A DNA stretch of 11,381 bases, taken from contig DASZAE010000213.1 in NCBI GenBank assembly GCA_035945515.1, positions 1 to 11,381 of the forward strand, in the 5' to 3' direction. The translations under genes were made by a program, and so were the position numbers. The notes beneath the pieces were generated by a model that saw only the letters and a program-made list of their open reading frames with translations, made no database searches and had not been told where the DNA came from. The stretch comes from RH2-MAG17b sp035945515 (GTDB lineage: Bacteria > Acidobacteriota > Terriglobia > UBA7540). Below, piece by piece: positions 7,433 through 11,381 of the stretch; positions within the stretch are counted from its first letter, which is position 1; every line of letters begins with the position of its first letter.

Positions 7433-7777
7433 CTACCTGCCAAGGACCGTGTCGATGCCCGAAAGCACCAATTCCAGTTTAGAGCGTGACAGCTTGCCCG
7501 CGCGCTGGGTCAGGAATTCCTTGTCTACGCTGACGATCTGGGAGACGTTGGCGACGGATTCCTTTGGCAGCCCGGTAAGCTGCGCCGGCAGATAGACATT
7601 CCCCGGGGCCTCGGCCCATTTGAGATTACTGGTCAGCGGAACGCAAACGACAGTGGCAATGCGGCTCCGGTTCAAGGCGTCGCCCTGTACAATAACCACC
7701 GGCCTTCGGAACCCCGGGCCGGAGCCTGCCGGCATAGGAAGATCCGCCCACCAAACCTCCCCTTGTGTGATTACCAC
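7433..7777 (-). CDS. mazF: MazF/PemK-family endoribonuclease toxin (MazF6-like)
   Basis: The product is 114 aa from GTG 7777. MazF toxins cut single-stranded RNA at short sequences and slow growth when released from their antitoxin. Seen: VITQGEVWWADL at the N-terminus, RRPVVIVQ with the probable catalytic Arg at R25, ATVVCVPLTSN with Thr/Ser at 49-50 in the position of the catalytic Thr, PGNVYLPA, and LPKESVANVSQIVSVDK. As recalled, this pattern closely follows the Mycobacterium tuberculosis MazF6-type branch. The frame stays open further upstream inside the antitoxin gene, but the GTG start gives the family N-terminus and leaves a 7-nt overlap with the antitoxin (7771-7777). That is a usual arrangement for translational coupling. 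Cleavage specificity cannot be predicted. Confidence 0.9.
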   Translation of the reverse strand: MVITQGEVWWADLPMPAGSGPGFRRPVVIVQGDALNRSRIATVVCVPLTSNLKWAEAPGNVYLPAQLTGLPKESVANVSQIVSVDKEFLTQRAGKLSRSKLELVLSGIDTVLGR

Positions 7778-8007
7778 TCGCTTCGCTCCAGGGTGCGGCG
7801 CGCGGCAGCGGCAACGAACGGGTCTTTTTCTTCGCCCACCGCAACGCACACCCTGTTCATCGCCTCGGTGACCTCGTTCGGAGCGTGACGCGCCAAATAC
7901 TCCTTGAGCGCATCGCTGAACAAGCGGCTGCGCGACTTCTTGGTGCGGCGAGCCAGACGCTCCGCTCCCTCGTAAACCTCATCGGGAATCGATACCGCGG
8001 TTTTCAT
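7771..8007 (-). CDS. mazE: MazE-type ribbon-helix-helix antitoxin
   Basis: The product is 78 aa from ATG 8007. The N-terminal half, MKTAVSIPDEVYEGAERLARR and onward to about residue 45, looks like a ribbon-helix-helix DNA-binding domain: a short strand, then helices, with KSRSRLFSDALKEYL as the second helix. The C-terminal half is charged and ends ERRSEW-like (exact end LERSEW). Mycobacterial MazE6-type antitoxins, as I recall them, also start MKTAISLPDE and end in EW, and their C-terminal tail wraps the toxin. The gene precedes and overlaps its toxin by 7 nt, the standard antitoxin-first order. Autoregulation by binding its own promoter is expected for the family. An in-frame ATG 12 codons upstream (8043) would add residues foreign to the family and lies over the candidate promoter. 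Confidence 0.88.
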   Translation of the reverse strand: MKTAVSIPDEVYEGAERLARRTKKSRSRLFSDALKEYLARHAPNEVTEAMNRVCVAVGEEKDPFVAAAARRTLERSEW

Positions 8008-8013
8008 ACCCCG

Positions 8014-8043
8014 AGTATAACCTCGATAGCCGTCAGAACGCAA
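8014..8043 (-). promoter_or_regulatory. Candidate sigma70-type promoter for the mazEF pair
   Basis: Reading the minus strand, TTGCGT (8043-8038) and TATACT (8019-8014) are 18 nt apart, and the -10 box matches TATAAT at five of six positions. The antitoxin ATG (8007) is only 6 nt beyond the -10, which would imply a leaderless or nearly leaderless transcript. The position agrees with starting the antitoxin at 8007 rather than further upstream. Seen by eye only. Confidence 0.35.
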
Positions 8044-8078
8044 GCGCAGGCTGGCCAGGACGTTCAGGGTCGCGTTGA

Positions 8079-8164
8079 TTTGTAGCGCAGCGTTCGCCGT
8101 TTAATGCTGCGGCTTTTCCCCGGCAAAATGCCGCAGGGTTAGAAAACGAACCCTGCGCTACAAA
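8079..8164. repeat. Palindromic element, 86 bp, TTTGTAGCGCAG-type arms
   Basis: Arms 8079-8096 and 8147-8164 are inverted matches at 17 of 18 positions (difference at 8091). An inner stem forms between CTGCGGC (from about 8107) and GCCGCAG (8130-8136). The outer end TTTGTAGCG resembles the ends of the other palindromes in this window, but the arm sequence (CGCAGGGTTCG) differs, so it is a separate subfamily. It lies upstream of both mazE and lepA, which diverge from this gap, and contains no reading frame. Confidence 0.85.
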
Positions 8165-8165
8165 A

Positions 8166-8241
8166 GCCCGGCCGGGCGCGAGCTTGCTTGCGCCTCTTCA
8201 GGAAGCAAGCTTGGCGGGCTACAGCGGGAGCAAGCTCCCGC
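8166..8241. repeat. Cluster of three hairpin-forming palindromes
   Basis: Three perfect inverted repeats follow in series: GCCCGGCCGGGC (8166-8177), AGCTTGCTT/AAGCAAGCT (8181-8189 with 8203-8211), and GCGGGAGC/GCTCCCGC with a 2-nt loop (8224-8241). The last is the strongest hairpin. None is followed by a T-run, so they are not standard terminators. They abut the 86-bp palindrome and with it form a block of about 165 bp upstream of the lepA promoter region. Confidence 0.65.
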
Positions 8242-8287
8242 GCTCCAAAACAGATCATGTGTTATAGCACCTCAAGCGGCAGTATGT

Positions 8288-8317
8288 TTGACAGACTCCT
8301 CCGTGGTTTGTTAGATT
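8288..8317 (+). promoter_or_regulatory. Candidate sigma70-type promoter for lepA
   Basis: A perfect TTGACA (8288-8293) is followed 18 nt later by TAGATT (8312-8317, four of six matches to TATAAT). This would place transcription start about 55-60 nt before the lepA ATG at 8383. It lies in the 339-nt gap without genes (8044-8382), just after the repeat block. No operator or riboswitch-like structure is apparent in the leader. Confidence 0.45.
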
Positions 8318-8382
8318 TTCAAAGGCTCAGGAAATCACGCGGATTTACTCTTTGTTTCTCCTGCTGGTGAACCAAAACCTTC

Positions 8383-10185
8383 ATGCCAGATCCTCAATTC
8401 ATTCGCAACTTTTGTATCGTTGCTCACATCGATCACGGGAAGTCGACCCTTGCCGACCGCCTGCTCGAGCTTACCGGCGCGCTCTCCAAGCGCGAGATGT
8501 CAGAGCAGGTCCTGGATACGATGGACCTCGAAAAAGAGCGCGGCATCACGATCAAAGCCCACGCGGTGCGCTTGAACTATACGGCGCGAGACGGAAACAT
8601 CTACCAGCTTAATTTGATTGACACGCCGGGACACGTGGACTTTTCCTACGAAGTTTCGCGCAGCCTATCAGCGTGCGAGGGCGCGCTGTTGGTGGTGGAC
8701 GCTTCGCAAGGCGTGGAAGCGCAGACGCTGGCCAACGCGCAGCTTGCCATGCACAACAATCTCGAAATCATTCCTGTGATTAACAAGATTGACTTGCCTG
8801 GCGCCGACGTGGAGATGGCTAAGCGGCAAATCGAAAACGCGCTGGCTCTTGACCCAAGCACCGCGCTGCTCATCAGCGCCAAGCAGGGCCTTGGCGTTCC
8901 CGAAGTGCTCGAGGCCATTATCGAGCGCGTGCCGCCTCCGAAGGGCCTCGCCTCCGCGCCCTTGCGCGCGCTCATCTTCGATTCCTGGTACGACAGCTAT
9001 CGCGGCGTCATCGCGCTGGTGCGGGTCATCGAGGGCAAGTTGGCGCTGAACATGAACATCCGGCTGTGGTCGAATGGTCAGGTTTATACGGTAGAGGAAC
9101 TTGGCGTGCTCACGCCCAAACCCCTGCACGTGGATCAACTTGAAGCGGGCGAAGCGGGATATCTCGCCGCCAACATCAAACGGATTTCCGACACTCGCAT
9201 CGGCGACACCATCACGGACGAAAAGCGGCCCGCCGCCGCGCCGCTGCCCGGCTTTGAAGAGATCAAGCCGATGGTTTTCGCCGGACTTTATCCTGTTGAG
9301 GCGACCGAATACGAAACCCTGCGCGACGCCATGGAAAAGCTGCGGCTGAACGATTCCTCCTTTTTGTACGAGCCGGAGAATTCCGCCGCGCTAGGTTTTG
9401 GATTCCGATGCGGATTCCTCGGCTTGCTGCACATGGAGATTATTCAGGAGCGCCTGGAGCGTGAGTTCAACCTGAACCTGATCACCACGGCCCCGAGCGT
9501 CCGCTATCGCATCACGACCAAGTCAGGCAATGCCCTCGCCGTGGATACGCCGAGCAAATTTCCTCCCGCGGGCGACATTGCCAAAATCGAAGAGCCGGTG
9601 ATGAAGGCGATGATCCTGACGCAGGATGAGTATCTGGGCGGCATTCTGCAATTGCTCGAAGAAAAGCGCGGAGTGCAGAAAGGTTTCGAGTACGTTTCAG
9701 AAAAGCGAGTGCTGCTGACCTACGAACTGCCGCTCAATGAAATCGTGCTGGATTTTTACGACCGCCTGAAAACCGTTTCGCGCGGCTACGCCTCGCTCGA
9801 CTACCACATGAGCGGTTACTGGGAGTCGGATCTGGTGAAAGTGGATTTGCTCGTCGCGGGCGAAGCCGTGGATGCGCTTTCGTTTATTTGCCACCGCGAA
9901 GATGCTCAGAGCCGCGCGCGCGTGCTGTGCGAAAAGATGCGGAAGCTTATTCCGCGCCAGCTCTTTGAAATAGCTATTCAGGCGAGCATCGGCGCTAAGA
10001 TCATCGCGCGCGAAAACGTGGCCGCCATCCGGAAGAACGTCCTCGCCAAGTGTTACGGCGGCGACATCACGCGCAAGAGAAAGCTGCTCGAAAAACAGAA
10101 AGAGGGCAAGAAACGGATGAAGCGCGTGGGTCGCGTGGAAATTCCACAGGAAGCATTTCTCGCCGTGCTGAAGGTGGCGGAATAG
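8383..10185 (+). CDS. lepA: Elongation factor 4 (LepA), translational GTPase
   Basis: The product is 600 aa, the usual LepA length (about 595-602). LepA binds the ribosome with GTP and is known for back-translocation in vitro and for a role in 30S biogenesis. Seen: the G1 loop AHIDHGKST at 14-22, G2 in RGITIKA, G3 DTPGHVDF starting at 80, and G4 NKID at 134-137. An EF-G-like domain II follows, then PMVFAGLYPVE, and GFGFRCGFLGLLHMEI in the domain III region. The LepA-specific C-terminal domain includes CYGGDITRKRKLLEKQK at 557-573 and ends in KRMKRVGRVEIPQEAF. EF-G domain IV is absent, as expected for LepA. ATG 8383 gives the normal N-terminus; there is no clear Shine-Dalgarno. The gene appears monocistronic: promoter-like boxes upstream and a hairpin repeat 13 nt after the stop. 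Confidence 0.98.
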   Translation: MPDPQFIRNFCIVAHIDHGKSTLADRLLELTGALSKREMSEQVLDTMDLEKERGITIKAHAVRLNYTARDGNIYQLNLIDTPGHVDFSYEVSRSLSACEGALLVVDASQGVEAQTLANAQLAMHNNLEIIPVINKIDLPGADVEMAKRQIENALALDPSTALLISAKQGLGVPEVLEAIIERVPPPKGLASAPLRALIFDSWYDSYRGVIALVRVIEGKLALNMNIRLWSNGQVYTVEELGVLTPKPLHVDQLEAGEAGYLAANIKRISDTRIGDTITDEKRPAAAPLPGFEEIKPMVFAGLYPVEATEYETLRDAMEKLRLNDSSFLYEPENSAALGFGFRCGFLGLLHMEIIQERLEREFNLNLITTAPSVRYRITTKSGNALAVDTPSKFPPAGDIAKIEEPVMKAMILTQDEYLGGILQLLEEKRGVQKGFEYVSEKRVLLTYELPLNEIVLDFYDRLKTVSRGYASLDYHMSGYWESDLVKVDLLVAGEAVDALSFICHREDAQSRARVLCEKMRKLIPRQLFEIAIQASIGAKIIARENVAAIRKNVLAKCYGGDITRKRKLLEKQKEGKKRMKRVGRVEIPQEAFLAVLKVAE

Positions 10186-10198
10186 CAGAGCATTGCAG

Positions 10199-10276
10199 TT
10201 GTAGCGGCGGCCTCTGGCCGCCGGATTTTAACAGTAAAGACCGGCGGCCCCTTACAGACTTTGCCCGCCGCTACAA
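10199..10276. repeat. Palindromic repeat, 78 bp, with altered right arm (repeat family copy 3)
   Basis: The left arm carries the intact family core (TTGTAGCGGCGGCCTCTGGCCGCCGG, 10199-10224, shown here only as landmarks). Its outer 12 bases match inverted 10265-10276 exactly, and GGCCGCCGG (10216-10224) matches inverted 10241-10249 exactly. Between those right-arm blocks the expected AGAGG is replaced by about 15 unrelated bases (10250-10264). The left arm alone forms an 8-bp GC stem followed by ATTTTAA, a plausible weak terminator 15-20 nt after the lepA stop. Confidence 0.82.
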
Positions 10277-10360
10277 AAGCCGCCGCCGCAGCTCTTCAAT
10301 GCCAGAGCTTGCTTCCAATTCCCGGTTGATTGGAAAATAAGGGCTTGATTGCAATTATGT

Positions 10361-10366
10361 GGAGGG
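10361..10366 (+). promoter_or_regulatory. Strong Shine-Dalgarno site (GGAGGG) fixing the start at 10373
   Basis: GGAGG ends 7 nt before ATG 10373. An in-frame TTG at 10349 and GTG at 10370 are less well placed. Clear Shine-Dalgarno sequences are otherwise missing before the housekeeping genes in this window. Confidence 0.75.
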
Positions 10367-10372
10367 ACGGTG

Positions 10373-10702
10373 ATGTCGAACGAAAAGAGCGTTAACTCTT
10401 CTGCGGCTCAATCCGCGACCCAAGCTGGCCAGCCCCCGGCAAGCGCGGCTCGGGAAGACGACGCGATCTACCAAAAGGACCGTCTGGTAGCGCGCGTGTC
10501 TGAGCCTGAGATCGATCTGAGCGCCGGTCAGATTCGCTTTGCCGAGATTTACAACAGCGATGAGCTGATTCTCGCCGATGAATGCGAATTCCGGCAACAC
10601 CGCATCCTGGTGCGGAAAATCGTATATGCCACCAAAGTGGAGCGCAGCGCCGCGCACAAGGGAAGGATATTACAAGGCGTCACCGCGCAAATCATCTCAT
10701 GA
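10373..10702 (+). CDS. Small hypothetical protein, 109 aa
   Basis: I do not recognise this protein. The first 30 or so residues are low-complexity, rich in Ser, Ala, Gln and Pro, and likely disordered. Residues from about 35 on look like a compact mostly-beta domain with alternating charged and hydrophobic residues: KDRLVARVSEPEIDL, IRFAEIYNSDELILADECEF, HRILVRKIVYATKVE, and a final GRILQGVTAQIIS. There is one cysteine, no transmembrane segment and no signal peptide. Support for it being real: a canonical GGAGG site, a composition that looks protein-like throughout, and an open frame exactly filling the space between two repeats. No partner gene is adjacent on the same strand. A function cannot be assigned. 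Confidence 0.68.
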   Translation: MSNEKSVNSSAAQSATQAGQPPASAAREDDAIYQKDRLVARVSEPEIDLSAGQIRFAEIYNSDELILADECEFRQHRILVRKIVYATKVERSAAHKGRILQGVTAQIIS

Positions 10703-10705
10703 TCC

Positions 10706-10803
10706 AATTGTAGTGGCAGCCTCTGGCCGCCGGTTTTTAATCAATGGCCGGCGCTCAGAGAGCACCGCTACAGAAAAGATCTTCACTACAATTTGTAATC
10801 CTC
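10706..10803. repeat. Palindromic intergenic element, about 98 bp (repeat family copy 4, related to copy 1)
   Basis: AATTGTAGTG at 10706-10715 matches inverted CACTACAATT at 10784-10793. The left arm holds a degenerate core (GTAGTGGCAGCCTCTGGCCGCCGG followed by TTTTTAA). The right half, from GCGCTCAGAGAGC to TTTGTAATCCTC, lines up with 4817-4868 of copy 1 with few differences. It starts 4 nt after the stop of the 109-aa gene, so the weakened hairpin plus T-run may act as its terminator. This element, together with the next repeat and the terminator, fills the 362-nt stretch without genes (10703-11064). Confidence 0.82.
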
Positions 10804-10814
10804 AATAGGAAGAG

Positions 10815-10990
10815 CCTAAAAGGTTGTTGAAAAACACGTTCGCGCTGTCATTCTGAGCCCTTCGGCTTCACTCAGGGTAAACTCCGCGAAGAATCTGCTT
10901 CTGCGTGAAATCAATAACTTCCGAGATTCTTCGTCGCCTCCGGCTCCTCAGAATGACATGTTTACGGGATTTTTCAACAAACTGCTAAGG
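10815..10990. repeat. MITE-like element, about 176 bp, nested inverted repeats
   Basis: Near the ends, GGTTGTTGAAAAA (10822-10834) pairs with 10970-10982 at 12 of 13 positions; weaker pairing (CCTAAAA against TGCTAAGG) extends outward. Inside, GTCATTCTGAG (10847-10857) and CTCAGAATGAC (10947-10957) are perfect inverted repeats, and CGAAGAATCT (10887-10896) pairs perfectly with 10924-10933. The segment 10847-10895 is almost the exact reverse complement of 6388-6436. There is no reading frame of note. The outer edges are approximate. Confidence 0.8.
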
Positions 10991-10993
10991 GGG

Positions 10994-11051
10994 AAAAGCG
11001 GGAAAGGCACGGTAGGAGGGGGGGAACCGTCTTGCCTCTCCCGCTTTTTTT
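10994..11051. terminator. Strong intrinsic terminator, probably bidirectional
   Basis: The left arm 10994-11013 (AAAAGCGGGAAAGGCACGGT) pairs with 11026-11048. There are about 20 base pairs with one mismatch and a 2-3-nt bulge, and the loop is purine-rich (about 12 nt, mostly G). On the plus strand the stem ends in seven T (11045-11051). On the minus strand it ends in TTTT followed by CCCC. It lies 13 nt beyond the stop of the minus-strand 81-aa gene and is the first strong terminator downstream of the 109-aa gene, so it can serve both convergent transcripts. Confidence 0.75.
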
Positions 11052-11064
11052 GGGGGAACACCGT

Positions 11065-11310
11065 TTAGTTAATGCCAAGCGCCGGCATCGCCGACTCCGA
11101 CTGAAAAATCGTCAGCGCGTCGGTAATGTCATCGAGCAAGCCGCGGACGCTTTCCACGCCAGCTTCCGCAGCCCGAATCAAGCCTCGAGCGCATTTCAGA
11201 CAGAGACAGAAACCATGAGCATCGGCTACTTCCCGGGGACGGCAACATGCGCACGGCCAATCTCCGCGAGAGTGCACCATTAAACCGCCAGAAGACATTG
11301 CGTAATCCAT
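11065..11310 (-). CDS. Small hypothetical cysteine-cluster (probable zinc-binding) protein, 81 aa
   Basis: I do not recognise a named family. Six cysteines lie within 21 residues: C20, C22, C23, C35, C37 and C40. C20-x2-C23 and C37-x2-C40 have the spacing of a small zinc ribbon or treble-clef site; H32 is nearby. From about residue 41 the sequence is predicted by eye to be helical (ARGLIRAAEAGVESVRGLLDD), with a polar tail. No signal peptide or membrane segment is seen. The start is well supported: the minus-strand GGAGG (11321-11317) lies 6 nt before ATG 11310. A strong terminator follows 13 nt after the stop. A role in DNA, RNA or protein binding is possible, but nothing in the sequence decides it. 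Confidence 0.65.
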   Translation of the reverse strand: MDYAMSSGGLMVHSRGDWPCACCRPREVADAHGFCLCLKCARGLIRAAEAGVESVRGLLDDITDALTIFQSESAMPALGIN

Positions 11311-11316
11311 CTTAAA

Positions 11317-11322
11317 CCTCCC
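11317..11322 (-). promoter_or_regulatory. Strong Shine-Dalgarno site (GGGAGG) for the 81-aa gene
   Basis: On the minus strand GGGAGG precedes ATG 11310 with a 6-nt spacer. This decides the start and is the best evidence that the small frame is translated. I see no convincing -35/-10 pair between it and the window end. Confidence 0.72.
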
Positions 11323-11381
11323 GTTTCACAGATTTTCGTGCAATCGAGAGTCCGCTTGCTTCAATCGTTCGTTCGGCGTGC

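Noticed and set aside
7778..7849. N-terminal extension of the toxin reading frame to an ATG at 7849
   Set aside because: The extra residues are Arg/Cys-rich, antisense-like in character, and overlap antitoxin coding sequence; the family N-terminus begins at GTG 7777.
11032..11283. Plus-strand frame of 83 codons opposite the 81-aa cysteine-cluster gene
   Set aside because: It starts inside the terminator stem and has no ribosome binding site, while the minus-strand frame has a canonical one and a patterned cysteine cluster.
1..11381. tRNA, rRNA or riboswitch genes
   Set aside because: No cloverleaf with a TTCGANNC-type arm, no rRNA signature and no known riboswitch consensus was recognised by eye on either strand; a covariance-model scan would settle it.

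Overview
The window reads as ordinary bacterial chromosome, GC-rich (estimated by eye at mid-to-high 50s percent), with short intergenic gaps that are unusually rich in palindromic repeats. The protein set (ManA, ManC, phosphohexomutase, NusB, crotonase, MazEF, LepA) is bacterial. The dispersed palindromes and the general absence of Shine-Dalgarno sequences before housekeeping genes fit an Acidobacteriota-like soil or sediment bacterium. That assignment is inference: no rRNA or other phylogenetic marker is present apart from LepA and NusB.

Layout. Bases 1-4754 (+ strand): the 3' part of a class I aminotransferase, cut by the window edge, overlaps manA (mannose-6-phosphate isomerase). manC (mannose-1-phosphate guanylyltransferase) follows after 5 nt, and after a 161-nt gap comes a phosphoglucomutase/phosphomannomutase. 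The last three enzymes together cover fructose-6-P to mannose-6-P to mannose-1-P to GDP-mannose, so this is a compact GDP-mannose supply module. Bases 4755-8043 (- strand): nusB, an enoyl-CoA hydratase, a Tam-like SAM methyltransferase and a MazE/MazF-type toxin-antitoxin pair. Bases 8044-8382 hold repeats and a likely lepA promoter. Bases 8383-10185 (+) are lepA (EF4). The end carries two small unrecognised genes: a 109-aa protein (+) and an 81-aa cysteine-cluster protein (-). Both have clear GGAGG ribosome binding sites, unlike the other genes here. Between their 3' ends lie two repeats and a strong probable bidirectional terminator.

The most distinctive content is non-coding. At least four copies of a palindrome containing GTAGCGGCGGCCTCTGGCC-type arms sit at gene 3' ends (4757-4864, 5356-5430, 10199-10276, 10706-10803). 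Two further MITE-like elements (6325-6504 and about 10815-10990) share an almost identical core in opposite orientation. A different palindrome (8079-8164) with adjacent hairpins lies between the toxin-antitoxin pair and lepA. Several of these look able to terminate transcription, and one supplies the stop codon of the methyltransferase gene.

I did not find a clearly new multi-gene system. The best leads are the repeat families and the two small orphan genes. There is no CRISPR array, no transposase, and no tRNA or rRNA that I can recognise.
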